Source: Stomoxys calcitrans
Lineage: Eukaryota; Arthropoda; Insecta; Diptera; Muscidae
DNA length: 64,000 bases
Reading direction: 5' to 3'
NCBI RefSeq assembly: GCF_963082655.1
Contig: NC_081556.1
Coordinates: 68,061,227-68,125,226, forward strand
Shown: positions 47,704 to 60,210 of the stretch, one piece after another
Layout: each line of letters starts with the position of its first letter
Numbering within the stretch: the stretch's first letter is position 1
Made by a program: the position numbers and the translations under genes
Notes under the pieces: generated by a model
Seen by the model: the letters and a program-made list of their open reading frames with translations, nothing else
What the model was told of the DNA's origin: nothing
Database searches by the model: none

Positions 47704-48240
47704 TATATATGGCTAAACAGTTCAAAATTCACCTTTTCTGGGTGCCGGGCCACAGATATATCCCAGGAAATTCTAAAGCAGGTGAGCTTGCGAGACTAGG
47801 AACTACCCTACATATTCCAGGGTCACAAAGAGGCGGCTGTGAGCATTCCAAAACTATGTGGCCTCATCTAGACTTAGGCTAGAACAGACGTCTCAGTCAT
47901 GACAGGTCACTGTCTAATCGGAAAACTGAAGGTTGCCAGCAACGACTTTTGCAGAAACTGTAGGGACATCGAGGAAGAAGAGACTATAGAACACCTTCTG
48001 TGTGTGTGTGTCCGGCATTAGCAATTAGAAGGAGTTCCACTTTAAGTTCTCATTTCTTTGAGAACCTGTTTGATTTAGCGGATGTGAATATTCGCAAGTT
48101 ATTGGGCTTTTTAAAGCTATCAGGATGATTCAACGATAGGAACAAGAAGGCATCTTCCTTCTTCTGTTTCTGTGGTATCATAATGGACGAAAACGCCCAA
48201 GTGAGTCTGATGGCAGACTGCCACTTAAACCTAACCTACC
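47704..48240 (+). pseudogene. I/LOA-type ORF2 C-terminal fragment and 3' UTR
   Basis: Starts exactly at the Helitron edge with 'atggctaaacagttcaaaat' (equivalent to 6589), reads HLFWVPGHRYIPGNSKAGEL, then 'tcacaaagaggcggctgtga' and the C-terminal CRDIEEEETIE-like region, and the 3' UTR 'gtgagtctgatggcagactg'. Several deletions relative to 6580-7230. Confidence 0.75.
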
Positions 48241-48244
48241 TAAC

Positions 48245-50640
48245 CGAACCTATATTAACAACTGACGGAGAGATAGATACATCGTTATCGTTAAATCAAC
48301 GATCAAGAAAGTTTCCTTTAATGGGCCGGAAATGGATATTTGGATGTGTAATTACTTGTATAGCAAAATTGAAACTAACTTCCCCTCACCCGTTTCCTAT
48401 GTAGCTGGAAAAAATGTCATTATTACCATACGATTGTATTTTCGGTAACCCGTGTTTTTATGAGCCGACATACATATACTAGTATGTAACTGTGTATGTA
48501 CGCATTAATATTGTCAATTTTGAAAGATTACGAAAATACGTCAATCATTTCATCGTTATATTAACATCTTCACGGTATTTCCTTTTATCTCAATTTGTCC
48601 GTCAAACAATTGTCGACCATTGCATTCAAGCACAGTGTTGCGGCTATACCTTAGGAAGGGGAGAGTGAAATTAAACCCTGTGGCTATGGAACTGCGTGTG
48701 GTGCTGTGCGACTTTTGAATTGTATGGGCGCAATGATAAATGACAGTTTCGAGGCGTGTATATGAGTCTGATCTGCTTTGAATCACAATGAGCTTGACAT
48801 TCTCAATGACAATGTTGTTATTATTTCTCACTTTATTACTGTCATCTCCCTTTTATTACGCCTTTTAGTCGTCATCACACCGGTGGTACATGGGTCGCAC
48901 GAAAGGTTACAGCCAAAAGATTGTATCTGATTCACTCCACGGGTAGAACAAATGCATCAACATTCTCGCAAACAAATGTGTGAATGGCATGTGAATGGTC
49001 CTAAATCCGAAGACTTACACTGGTACTCTGGTACTGGAATGCAACGGATTTCAAAAGAAGATAAAAAACGGTAGTATTGAGTGTGAATTGAAAGGGATAC
49101 GAAAAGGGTGATAAATGCTGTAATGACCGCAGATTTAAATTACGTTTATACAATACAACAATTTGTACAAATATTTGACTTTGACAAATTGTTTTCATTT
49201 AAACGTGACTTCGAACATAGCCGACACTACAGCCCATCACGATGATGTTGGACGGCGATGACTGAGATGATAATAACATTATTATTTACTTACAAATAAT
49301 AGTGTGTACACACTTCATGTACGTACATCCTCTACAATTCTGTGAGACCCGGAGAGAAAATTATGTACATACTTTGACAGTGCACAAGGGAGAAAGAGAG
49401 CGAAGGATTCGTAATCTGCATAAAAAAGTGCACCATCATTTTCTAATATTGAAAAAGAGCACAATTCCCTTATGTTTGGCAAGCACTCAACCCAACTAGT
49501 AAATAGGAGAGTATCTACCCTGAAATGGCACGCCCAAGCATTTTAATGGTCGATGTCAATTCAATTGAGTACAACAGTTGCAATAATTTATCACATCTCC
49601 TTCTGCCCAACACCAGGAAGATAGATGATGATATAGTCCTTTTTCTTCCTTTGAGTCAAAGCACGTCAAATCAATTTGAAATTTCGTTCGAATATGCGAA
49701 TGAATGGACAGACAACGCTCCAATTGCATTTAAACAACAATTAGTATGAAAACGTTGATGTTGCTACAACCTGTCTCGTTTCCCATCATCACTGCGAGTA
49801 CAGCATCATCAGTCAAAGGATGTGAGTGATAACTCGAACTCATACTTGGTGGGTGGTTAACATAGTAGGGATAGAGAATACGGACCTAAGTGATGACTGC
49901 TCTCAACTTGGCGTTGGAATTCAATTAAAAATATACAATAAAAGCACTGTTAAAACCCTGAACAACACAGCCAAAGTCTTGGAATTAATTGGTAGATTTT
50001 ATGGGGCGAACATCTGTCTTCATCTGCACATGTCTATTCGTTTACTAAGAACGCGAGAAGTAATAAAAAGGTACATGCATTGTGAAAAGTAATAGGTGCC
50101 AAGCACCAAGGCTGATTTCGAGATCCATAGAGAAAATTGTGGCACTTGAGCCTCCCTCAAAAGGCGTATAATATTAGTTTTTTTTACCAAAGCTAAAAAT
50201 TAAATTTTGCATTTTTTTTCTTTACTTATACCAAAAACTTCAAAAAAAGTGAGAAACAAAAGTTTTTGTTGAAAATGTTAACAAATTCCCAATTAGGATT
50301 GCGCTTTATTTGAATGTTTTTTCACAAATGTTCTTCCTGCCCATGACATGCCAAATATGTGTTTCATTTTTCAGTGATAAATTACATACATTAAAACTAT
50401 TTATATAACAGGGTTTTATCGGTTTTATAAAACATTTTTAGCAAAGTAACTAATTGCATTGATAATTTCATACATTGAAATTCTATTTTGCGTCGAATCA
50501 TTACATGTGATTGGTAAAATGGCACATGTTTAACTGTATGAATTAAAATTGTCATTTAATAGCATAAACGGTTTGTTATCTTTCTCACAAACAGAATTGC
50601 AAAGCAGCCAAGTTTATGTACACATGCCACACTAAATGCA
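48245..50640. other. No recognisable element or gene
   Basis: The least repeat-like stretch of the window. Short open stretches occur (for example 49525-49749 and 49826-50092), but they lack motifs, splice signals or signal peptides that I can support. It may be single-copy intergenic or intronic DNA. Confidence 0.45.
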
Positions 50641-50684
50641 TCATATTTACCTAGTCTCACATTGTGTATATCAGAATGGAGGCC

Positions 50685-50810
50685 ACCGTTGCGCAGAGAT
50701 TTGCATGTCCGCCTATGACGCCGAAGGCCTGGGTTCGAATCCTGGCTTGAATATTAGAAAAAAATTATCAGCGGTTGTTGTTGTAGCAGTTGTGTTCTAT
50801 CTTTCGTCTG
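50685..50810 (+). repeat. tRNA-derived SINE head
   Basis: 'gttgcgcagagatttgcat' (A-box region), 'gtccgcctatgacgccgaag' and a perfect B box 'ggttcgaatcc' at 50732-50742, followed by 'ttatcagcggttgttgttgt'. The spacing fits an internal Pol III promoter. It does not fold into a full tRNA with an acceptor stem that I can see. Confidence 0.7.
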
Positions 50811-51569
50811 CTAGATTCTGACCCAGAAACTCTGCGACTAAGATGGGGTGCGTCCACAGTGATCTGGGTCTGAGTCGAGTGGGTCGGGCTGGGCAGGTGA
50901 CGTGTGTCGTGTGGTCCCTGGTTACAATCAGGACATGTATTGTATATCTATGTATATCTATCTATCTATATATTGCTTAGACAGCATATAGTTATGTATT
51001 CGCACTGGCAAGATATTTGTCTCCTGATGGAGGTGGTCCACAAGAGAACTGTCTCCTCTCCTCCCGTCACAGTTCAGAGGGCGGTATTCTGGCAGATCTG
51101 AATATTATTCCAATGCGTGTCACAAAGTTGACGAGACCACACTGGCGTTGCATATCTTACCATAGACCGGCCAATTGCTTTGTACTGTCGACAAGTGAAT
51201 TGAGGACCTTGTTTCCACTTTTGACTTTATCGCAAATTACTGTGGCTTGTGGGGAAGGTGTAAGAGCTGTCAAATGTGAAGCAAAGTATTTAGGGACACT
51301 TGATGGCTGAAGGAACAATGAGGGACAATGTGGCTGAAGATTTGGTAGCAGATATCCTCAGATTTCTTGCAGCGAAATATGAGGCAAGTTCGTTGAGCCA
51401 GACGTTCAACCTATCGCAGATGTCAACAATGGGTGGGGGCTGATGCCGTCACGTACAATCGTCCGCATATGATACGATACGATACGATACGATGCCGTCT
51501 GGAGAGGGTGGTATGGAGGAGGTGCCGGAAATATCGCCTTGCCTTGGGGAACTCACTGTTTTACTCTAT
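50811..51569. other. Unclassified, possibly SINE/LINE-derived
   Basis: Contains a TATC-rich run (about 50945-50977) and five GATAC units (51476-51495). A short open stretch at 51017-51310 has no recognisable motif. Confidence 0.35.
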
Positions 51570-51640
51570 GGTGCTTCGACAGCACTCATTGACATGTGAG
51601 AAGTTTGCCCCTGGTATTTGTTAGAATGTTCACGGGGAAA
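51570..51640 (+). repeat. SINE tail fragment
   Basis: 'cactcattgacatgtgagaa', 'gtttgcccctgg' and 'aatgttcacggg' match the SINE tail at 940-1000. Confidence 0.6.
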
Positions 51641-51654
51641 TTTACCCAATAAAT

Positions 51655-51935
51655 ATCTATACCAAGCGTTGGCATTACTCCTCTCGCTTGAGGCATTACT
51701 CCTCTCGAGCTTCGTAGATGAACTTTCATTTGCCGAGCATCAACATGGGTTTCGCAGACTGCACAGCACATCAACTGCTATGCATGCCATCACCGCAGAT
51801 ATTTGCAGTGGCTTCAATCATCCCAGGCCATGTGATAGGACGGTCCTCGTGGTACTTGACCTATCGAAGGCATTCGACATGATCAGCCATGCCAAACTAT
51901 TTGAGGACATCGCCAACACGTCCCTCCAGCCAGGA
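51655..51935 (+). pseudogene. Jockey-type RT fragment (motifs 2a to A)
   Basis: An open stretch reading AEHQHGFRRLHSTSTAMHAI and TVLVVLDLSKAFDMISHAKL, which are the blocks before and including RT motif A (catalytic Asp in LDLSKAFD) of Jockey-clade ORF2. It is cut at both ends, by SINE-like sequence on the left and family A on the right. Confidence 0.75.
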
Positions 51936-51939
51936 TCCC

Positions 51940-52260
51940 GAATTATCTGCGGTCCAGATGGGACCATATGTGGATATAGCTGCCATATAGACCGATCTCC
52001 AGATATAGAGTATTGAGAACATAAAAGGTCTATTTATTTCCTGAATTTGGCACATTGAGTTCTGGTAGACCTCTTCACCTTTTATTGAATATCGTGCAGA
52101 TCGGACCATATTTGGATATACTTGTAGACCGATCTCCCGATATAAAGTTTTGAGCCCATAAAATCTGCATGTTTCATCCTATTTAGAGGAAATGGAGTAT
52201 TGATCCTATAAAAGGAGCATTTTTCATCCGATTTCGATGAATTTTGAAACAGTGAGCTTT
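51940..52260 (-). repeat. Family A repeat fragments (minus)
   Basis: 'atagctgccatatagaccga' and 'gcagatcggaccatatttgg', in several diverged pieces. Confidence 0.5.
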
Positions 52261-52911
52261 GGTATCCCCTATATTTTTATGTGGCAAGGTTTGCGAAAAT
52301 AAGGCCGAAGAAAATCTTTCGTTTTGCGTTTTCGAAATCCGGAACAGGATGCTTTCTTTTTTTAAATATGTAGTTCTCGAGATATCGAAGTTGGAAAAAA
52401 GATAAGGTAATACATATATTACACATTCTTCTTCTTTCTTGGATTATTTTACGGAACATTATAATCAAAATACCACAAACAACTTATTAAATAATTAATT
52501 ATTACGATTTTATTTTGAAGGTTCAAAGTAAACCGTATAAATGGTTTTTTTCAATATAATTTAAAAATATACAGTCAATACATGCATGTTTTTGTTCGCC
52601 AAATCACTAATGTGAAATCGCTACACTTCTCTAAAATAAAAAAAGAGAATTCAATCAAATTGGAATGCCTAATAAAGAGAGTGACAAAGCGGGATTACCT
52701 ATAAAACAGCTCGGGAGGACTAACACCACCGTCCGTCGTTTGTTGGCACCAATATATGTAGAACCGGGTGACTGACCCGTTTGGTGGTTCCAGGTAAAGG
52801 AGTGAGGGGTCAAACGTCGCCTTCGTAGGACAAGCTTATGTTAATTTCTGCACCTAAATGCATGGGTGTTAGACTATGTTAGGACTAGCAGTGGTGCGTG
52901 TCGCACCGCTG
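52261..52911. other. No recognisable gene
   Basis: AT-rich. No motif or repeat end is seen. Confidence 0.35.
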
Positions 52912-53305
52912 TGTCCCGTTATGATACTAAAAGCTATACTGACCTCCTTCTTACTTCCTTTCAGTAATAGTCTCGTCTTCTCACGATCTGGATCTCCCCA
53001 TAGGATTTTCACCGTTCTACCGACCGTTTCGCTGTTCCACAGGGTTGCATGCGCATTCTTCGCCCACGTACTCGGACTGCGTCGACCCGAAAGGCTTCAG
53101 GCTAACCAAGTTTATTGACGGCAGTTCTCTGGCCTTCACTTTCAAACCGTCTGCTCTTTCATTCCTAGTTACTCCGCTCCTCCATCCTTTATCCTCAAAG
53201 TAGGCGTTAATATCCTTCTTACATTCCCAGACTGTTCGTTATCTTACCGTCCTGGTTGTTATTGCCCTTACTTGCCTGTTTACTGTCCGTAAAGATGTTC
53301 ATCTT
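52912..53305 (-). pseudogene. Non-LTR ORF2 fragment: RNase H end to C-terminal region
   Basis: The minus strand reads NIFTDSK (about 53290), a decayed NERADGLKVKARELPSINLV (53110-53165), FGSTQSE, then PDREKTRLLLKGSKKEV and SIAFSIITGH, ending at 52912. It belongs to the same family as 38653-39430 and supplies the bridge between RNase H and the C-terminus that is deleted there. Confidence 0.7.
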
Positions 53306-53429
53306 TATTGGTTCGATATTACGTTCCAATCTACAAAGCGAAATTATGAGATCTTATCTTTGGGATATTACTGCATATATGACTATGGGTCAAAGGTATT
53401 AAATTGCAATAGTACAGTTAAGATAATGA

Positions 53430-54290
53430 TGACTTTTTAGGCAAGCAAAGAATAATGGATAAGAATTGTTATGCTATTGGAGCTATATCAAGTTATAGTC
53501 CGAATGTTGAAGACCATAGTAGAAGACATTGTGTAATATTTCAGTCCATTTGGATAAGAATTGATCTTCAAGAAGCAGAATCGAGAGATCGGTTTATAAA
53601 GGAGCTGTATCAGGCTATAAATTGATTCAGACTATAGTGGACACGAATGTTAAAGTTCATGGGAGAAGCCGTTGTACAAAGTTCAGCCAAATCGGATAAT
53701 ACTTGCGCCCTCTAGTGGCTCAATAACTCAAGATATAAGATCGGTTTATATGGCAGCTGTATCAGGTTATAGACCGATTTGAACCATACTCAGCACAGTT
53801 ATTGGAAGCCATAACAAGCGAAATCGGATAAGAATTGCTCCCGCTAGTGGCTCAAGAAGTCAAGATCCAATATTCGTTTATATGGCATCTATATCAAGCC
53901 ATGGACCGATATTTTTCAAACGCTTAGTTTTAGATTAGGTTAGTTTGAAAAGAGGGTGCAGACCGTTTCGCTGTTCCACAATGTTGCATGCGCATTCATC
54001 ACCCACTCCCTTAACTCGGACTGCGTCGACCCGAAAGGCTTCGGGTTAACCAAATTTATTGACGGCAGTCCTCTTGCCTTCACCGTCAAATCGTCTGCCA
54101 TTTCATTTCCCCTTACTCCGTTATGGCCCGGCACCCAAACGATGCGAAAGCGCCTAGCTTTACTCCTTTGAAAGTTAGCGTGCTTTTAGCAGACAGACGG
54201 ACGGACATGGCAGATAATCAAAATGTCATGACGATCAAGGATATATATCCGGAATGATAAAATATGTAAACCCCCATCCCCGAAACGTAA
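53430..54290 (+). repeat. Family A repeat, with the Helitron empty site and a nested LINE fragment
   Basis: Left part 53430-53925 and right part 54155-54290 ('ctttgaaagttagcgtgctt', 'gacagacggacggacatggc', 'aacccccatcc'), separated by a 230-bp non-LTR fragment. Between 53495 and 53496 lies the uninterrupted version of the site into which the Helitron at 36670-38345 inserted. Confidence 0.75.
53925..54150 (-). pseudogene. Non-LTR RNase H fragment nested in family A
   Basis: Open minus-strand frame with MPGHNGVRGNEMADDLTVKA, then PFGSTQSELREWVMNAHATL and WNSETV. It is the end of an RNase H domain with the conserved GH and GNE-AD pattern, and the best preserved version of this region in the window. 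The left edge carries the family 3' phrase 'ggttagtttgaaaagagggt'. Confidence 0.75.
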
Positions 54291-54349
54291 CCAGGGGGGC
54301 CCTAGGGCCTGAGCCCTACCCAAACTGATTTCGTCTAGTCTAATGGAAA

Positions 54350-54935
54350 ATTTTAACTAATTTTATTCTAAACAAAAAATTTCAGAAACATTTTTTAAAA
54401 TGATGAAATTTCGTAATTACCAAATTCTACCAAGACAACATTTTGCTGAGGCCATAGCCGCCTTAAAATTATTTTTCTTAAGGACAAAATTGTAATAAGA
54501 TTCTAAGCAAAAACAAAATTTTAATGGAAGTTTTTCTAATTAAATTTAAACGCAATTTTTCTGAAGACCAAACATCAGCACGGGCAGGAATCCTCGAACT
54601 TTTAAAGACAATTTTTTTAAATTTTTTCAAGACGACATTATAATTAAATTTTTTCCAAAGACAACATTTTTATAAATAAAAATTTCAATAAATTTTTTTC
54701 ATAGACTAAATTTTAGTGAATTTTTTAAGGAAAAAATTTCAGTGCAAATCTCTCTAAAGACCACGAGATTATTTTTTAAAGCCAAAATTTTGATGAAATT
54801 TTGCATTTTCGGACACTACATTTTGCAAATAAATTTTTAAAGTTTTTTATTATGCTTATCTGTCCCAAACAAAATTTTCCTAAAATTTTTTTATAGACAA
54901 ATTTCAATAAATGTTATAAGAGAAAGTTTTAACCT
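54350..54935. repeat. Degenerate AT-rich minisatellite-like stretch
   Basis: Irregular iterations of phrases such as 'aaattttgatgaaatttt', 'gacaaaattttaat' and 'attttttcaaagacaac' about every 30-45 bases, heavily diverged. No coding content. Confidence 0.55.
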
Positions 54936-55226
54936 ATTACGCTGACTCTCGATTCCGTTGTCCAATTTTCAGAAATTTTAGATATTCATAATTAAGGGAC
55001 TTTATATTGCTACGTCAATTTTTTTTTTAATATTTCGAATTTGAAAAATTAAAAAAAAAATATATATTTTTTCTTCCTAAGCCCCTACAGCAAAAAAAAT
55101 CATTTTCTTGATATTTAGTGACCATTCAACGAAGAAAATTGGATTTAATATTTTGGCATAAATCGCATTTGCTGTCAGAAGAAGCAGGATTATTGTCATC
55201 AATTTATTTTTTTAATATAGAAACCA
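54936..55226. other. No recognisable gene
   Basis: AT-rich spacer before the CR1-like relic. Confidence 0.35.
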
Positions 55227-56884
55227 TTTTTCAGGACTCCTGAGTTACATGATGCCTTTCGCTCAGCAAGAGACCACGTCAATAAGTTGATTAAGATAGC
55301 CAAGAAAGAATACTATTACAGACGCTTTACTTCTCCAATAGGCTCCAAGGGAACTTGGCTTCAATATCTCAATTTCTATGGCTTCAATATCTCCCCCTTT
55401 CTCAATGACGACTCTGGTTTTGGCTTCAGCTATATTTGTCCGATGTCCTTGAGTGTGTCGCGACTGTAAGGTCTAACGCTGTCGGATCTGATGGCATTGA
55501 TCCTAGATTTGTAAGACTCTTGCTCCTCTTATTATTCCTCTTGTAACCTATGTTTCCAATAGGATTTTGACCACGAGTTATTTTCTATTAGCGTGGAAGC
55601 ATGCCATGGTCATCCCACTGCCTAAGAATTCCATGGAATATAGACCAATTGCGATTCTTTGTTACTTGTCAAAGATCTCTGAGAAATTGCTTTATTTGTA
55701 AATGTCGTCTTTTGTCAACGAGATCTCTTTGTTATATGTGAGACAGTCCGGGTTTCGTCCAAACCACAGCTGCGTAACTGCCTTGGCAGAGGTCACTGAG
55801 TGGATCAGGGTCAATTTGGAGAATGACAAGATAAAGTTCTTTGTTCTTTTTGACCATTCTAAGTCATTTGACACTGTGGATCATTCCTTGTTATGTAATA
55901 AGATGAGACATCTTTACAATTTTTCTTCTACGTCCGTTCGTCTTATTTTGTCGTACTAAGTCTTTTGTATCGTCGCCTCTGCTTGTTTTAAAATATGTTC
56001 CTCAGGGATCAATTCTGAGTCCTCTTCTCCTTTCATTGTACAGTAACGAATTGGCGAGTCAATTGTCGTATTGTGAGGTTCATATGTACGCTGACGATGA
56101 ACAGATATATATCGGCAGTTCGTGTGATGAGATTGCTGAAGACATACGTCTGCTTAATCATGATCTGTCAAGAGTCAGCACGTGGGCGAAAGCCAATGGT
56201 CTGTGTCTCAACCCTGTAAAGTCCAAGTGTGTTGTTATCAGAAACAGTCTGTCTCGTGATGTCGGTATATTCATTAACGACGTGATACTGGAAATCGTTC
56301 CTCATGCAAAGAACTTGGACGTGGTTATAAATAGCACTCTGACTTGGAGTAATCAAATCGACTCTGTAGTTGGTCAGGGGTATTCAAAATTGCGTGCTCT
56401 CTGGGCCACTCTGTCGGTTACTCCGCTGTGGGTAAGGTCTCTCTTGGCAAAGACTTATCTTGTTCCTGGAATTCTCTAGGGCTGTGAGTAGTTTGCTAAT
56501 TGCGACTCGGTAAATAGACGTAAGCTAAACACCTTTTTAATAGCGTTACTCTTTATGTATTTAGCTTGAGACGGCGCGACTCCATCTCTGAATACTCTTT
56601 ATCCCTGTATAGCTTCTCCTTACAACACTTGTTGTACCTGAGGTGGCTTATTTTCCTGCATAAACTGATCTACACCACAATATCTGTATGGGTTGATTGA
56701 TTTCGCCAAATCTATTAGAGGTAAAGAAATCATTCCCAAAATTCATCGGAGGCTTGTTTCCGAATGGCATATGTCCATATTAGCTGTACGTCTCTGGAAC
56801 TCACTTCCTAACGATCTGCAATTACTCAGTAACTCGGCAGCATTTAAAACCAGACTTAAAAAACATTTTACTGCAAAAAGTTGA
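55227..56884 (+). pseudogene. CR1/Jockey-superfamily ORF2 relic, RT to C-terminus
   Basis: Linker LHDAFRSARDHVNKLIKIAK followed by KEYYYRRF (55236-55330); RT blocks RQSGFRPNHSCVTALAEV (55741 on), FFVLFDHSKSFDTVDHSLL (motif A, about 55835-55890), VPQGSILSPLL (motif B, about 55997), HMYADDEQIYI (motif C, about 56081-56112), thumb WAKANGLCLNPVKSK, and the C-terminal VRLWNSLPNDLQ…FKTRLKKHF (to 56881) with a natural stop. At least two frame changes and a stop near 55959. No endonuclease is left upstream. Not the same family as the other LINEs here. Confidence 0.8.
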
Positions 56885-57009
56885 TGAATGTTAAGACTCA
56901 TTTATTTATTTATTTTCATTCTTATATACTTACTTTAATTTCTTTTTTTTCGGATCAACTAAGTCTATTAACTCCTCTTTAATTGATAAATTACTTTTTG
57001 TTTTTATAC

Positions 57010-57420
57010 CCTCCACCATAGGATGGGGGTATACTAATTTCGTCATTCTGTTTGTAACTACTCGAAATATTCGTCTGAGACCACATCAAGTATATATATT
57101 CTTGATCGTCGTGACATTTTATGTCGATCTAGCTATGTCCGTCCGTCTGTCTGGCGAAAGCACGCTAACTTTCGAAGGAGTAAATCCGCAATTCCTATCC
57201 GATTTGGCTGAAATTTTGTACGACGGATCCTCTCATGACCATAAACATACGTGTTTATTATGGTCTGAATCGGTCTATAGCTTGATACAGCTCCCATATA
57301 AATCGATCTCTCTGTTTTACATCTTGAGCCCCCAAAGGGCGCAATTCTTATTCGAATTGGCTGAAATTTTCCACAGGTCTCCAACATATAATTTAATTGT
57401 GGTCCAAACCGCACCATATC
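57010..57420 (-). repeat. Family A repeat (minus)
   Basis: Begins 'ataccctccaccataggatg', the inverse of the end at 8148-8168, followed by 'gtccgtccgtctgtctggcg', 'ctaactttcgaagga' and 'tccgatttggctgaaatttt'. This copy has a well-kept right end. Confidence 0.7.
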
Positions 57421-58490
57421 GCTCTAATAGCAGAGCAAATCTGTTCTTATTTCTTTTTTTGCCTATGAAATCTACAAAGTCACAAATGTTAGTCTTTTCC
57501 CAGTTTGTAAATTATTCCTTCAAAAGCTGTGAAGTTTTGTATAGCTATAGATTCTTAGTTTTAAGTGTTTACTATGTACAATTGTTGGAGATATTACCCG
57601 CACTTTAATTAGAAGAATTTTATATTCTTGTTGTGCGGGTGTAAATAAATAAATTACAAATTACATTAAATGCCACAATGCACTAAAACGGATTCAGATA
57701 TCTCACTCATAAGAATTTTGAGACATTTTTCATTTGATTTTTAGGAAATAAAAAATTGCCAACTTTCGACAAGCCATTTTCCCCCAGAATATGACGATTA
57801 TTTTTGTTCTCGTATTTTCGTTATTGACCAATTTTATTTATGTTATTTACTAGAGGGTTTTCATGGGTTTTCTCGTTTTAATTGAAATTTTATCTGTAGA
57901 AAAAATATTATTTAAAAATGTCTTTAAATCGAACATTTTGATTGTTAGTCTGAAAAACTTTTCCAAAGAATAATGAGAAAAATCTAATTACAAATTATTT
58001 GAATTAAATCACCAAATGAATAAAATGGTCATCCAGATTAATTTACATTTTAAAATAATTGTTTTAAATGAATCTATTTCGTTTTTTCTTGGAATTCCAT
58101 AATTCGCAGTACAGTATTTAAGGTAGTTGATACGGAGCTCATAGTGATTAAGGAACGAAAATTCTAGTAGAAATTTGTTAGTTCTGTTGGCATTGACAGT
58201 AGATTTGAGCACAGTGAAATATTATTTGAAACATTTCAAAATTTACTTGTTGAATTTTTGATTCTCTTCCAAGAAAATTTTTTTTTCAAAAATTTTGCGA
58301 ATAATCATTTTTTTATGTGTTATGTACGAATATCTTTAATGAAATTGGACAAGTCAAATTGTATGTTTATAAAAAAGAGTTTATATTAAGTAGTTTTTTG
58401 ACAGCGAAATACCCATGTTTCACGATTACTGTTTTGAAAAATTACAAAAATATCACTGATAACATAACACTTTTATTAAAATTCTATCAT
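57421..58490. other. No recognisable gene
   Basis: AT-rich. No motif is recognised. A Helitron 3' flank lies at its right edge (58493). Confidence 0.4.
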
Positions 58491-58496
58491 AAACTA

Positions 58497-59448
58497 TTGG
58501 GTTGCCTAAAAAGTAATTGCGGATTTTTTAAAAGAAAGTAAATGCATTTTTAATAAAATTTAGAATGAACTTTAATCAAATATATAATTGCCATTTTGTT
58601 CGATAACCTTTAGCCATCTTCCTGGCAAATTTAGTATTCCACGCTCATAGAACTTCTGGCCTTTATCTGCAAAAAACTGAACCAAGTGCGATTTTATAGC
58701 CTCATCATTGCCGAAAGTTTTACCATTTAAGGAGTTCTGCAAAGATCGAAATAAATGGTAGTCTGATGATGCAAGGTCAGTGCTATATGGTGGATGCATC
58801 AAAAGTTCCCAGCCAAGCTCACTCAGTTTTTGGCGAGTGACCAAAGATGTGTGCGGTCTAGCGTTGTCCTGGTGGAATATGACACCTTTACGATTGACCA
58901 ATTCTGGTCGCTTCTCCTTGATGGCTGTATTCAATTTGTCCAATTGTTGGCAGTAAACATCCGAATTAATCGTTTGGTTCTATGGAAGCAGCTCAAAATA
59001 TACCACACCCTTCCAATCCCACCAAACAGACAGCATAACCTTCTTTTGGTGGATATCAGCCTTTGAAGTGGTTTGAGCTGGTTCACCATGCTTGGACCAT
59101 GATCGTTTTCGACTAACATTGTTGTAAACAATCCATTTTTCATCTCTAGTTATGATTCGTTTTAAAAATGAATCGAATTCATTGCGTTTAAGGTGCATAT
59201 CACAAGCGTTGATTCGGTTTGTTAAATGAATTTCTTTCAATACATGTGGTACCCATATTAAAATTGACGCCAAACAAACAAATGTAAACAAAATTTCGCG
59301 CACTTTTTTTCTAAAGCAAGCTAAAAGTAACAGCTGATAACTGACAGAAGAAAGAATGCAATTACAGAGTCACAAGCCGTTGAAAAAATTTGTCAACGCC
59401 GACTATATTACTACTATATTACCGACAATTACTTTTTGGGCAACCCAA
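58497..59448 (-). mobile_element. mariner element (irritans-type), internally deleted, TA target duplication
   Basis: Inverted ends 'ttgggttgcctaaaaagtaa' at 58497 and, at the other end, the complement of 'ttactttttgggcaacccaa' (59429-59448), flanked by TA on both sides (58495-58496 and 59449-59450). 952 bp, against about 1.3 kb for complete mariners, so about 0.3 kb is missing from the N-terminal half. It sits inside the CTAG end of a Helitron. Confidence 0.93.
58569..59303 (-). pseudogene. mariner transposase, N-terminally deleted with one stop
   Basis: A single minus-strand frame holds all three catalytic acids: RDEKWIVYNN (first Asp), HQDNARPH (second Asp) and SDYHLF (third Asp), the last two 34 residues apart, the D,D34D signature of mariner. 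VPHVLKEIHLTNRINACDMH precedes them. A TAG at 58979-58981 replaces the Tyr expected after ELLP, and the HTH DNA-binding half is missing; the Met now at 59303 is in former leader sequence. It cannot make active transposase. The 63648 copy is the same family. Confidence 0.92.
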
Positions 59449-60156
59449 TAGCTGTCCCGGGCCCGCTCCGCCGCGCCTTCTTTTACTTTATATGGAACAA
59501 AATTTTTCTTGGCATATTTATTTTTGACAATTCAAGAGCTTTTAGTGAAATACCATGCTACGAAAATAGTTTTTCGCTTGACAACGGTTTAACAATACAA
59601 GTGCCTTTATCTGAATCCCATATGATCTTAATTGGATGTAATTTAAGTTTGGATGTAAATTGTACTCCATCCTTAAAATACTTTATTTCAGCCCGATATT
59701 CTCATGATGTCTGATTTAGGGGTGTTTTCGGGGGTGAGGCGGTCCCCCAGACACTTGGCCCTGAAAAAATATCAGCATCGTACTCTTCTCTCAAAGACCA
59801 TCTATTTAAACCCCATATTACCATTGGATTTGAGGGGGAGTTTACACGATGAGGCGTCCCCTAAACACATGATCCCAAAATTGGTTATCAAATTCGTTTC
59901 ATAATCTCAAATCCCTTTCATTTTGGGGAAGGGGTGGACCCCCAGAAACTTTGTTTCAAATTTGGATATCAGATTCGTATTTTATTCGCAAATACCATTC
60001 ATTTGAGTCCCATATTGCCATGGTCGATAAATATGTTCGATTTAGGGGTGTTTTGGGGGTTAGGGTGGTCCCCCAAACACTTGGTCCGACAATTGGATAT
60101 CAGATTCGCTTTCTAATCTTAAATACCTTTCATTTGAGTCCCATATTGTCGTGATT

Positions 60157-60157
<1 letters not shown>

Positions 60158-60206
<49 letters not shown>
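60158..60206. repeat. (TA)n microsatellite
   Basis: About 24 pure TA units within the Helitron copy, at a place where other copies have ordinary repeat sequence. Confidence 0.95.

Positions 60207-60210
<4 letters not shown>

Noticed and set aside
49525..50092. Possible host exons in the repeat-poor stretch
   Set aside because: Short open frames without recognisable domain, splice context or codon bias. I cannot support a gene.
50700..50760. tRNA gene
   Set aside because: There is a perfect B box, but no acceptor-stem pairing or anticodon arm that I can fold, and sister copies carry a SINE body.
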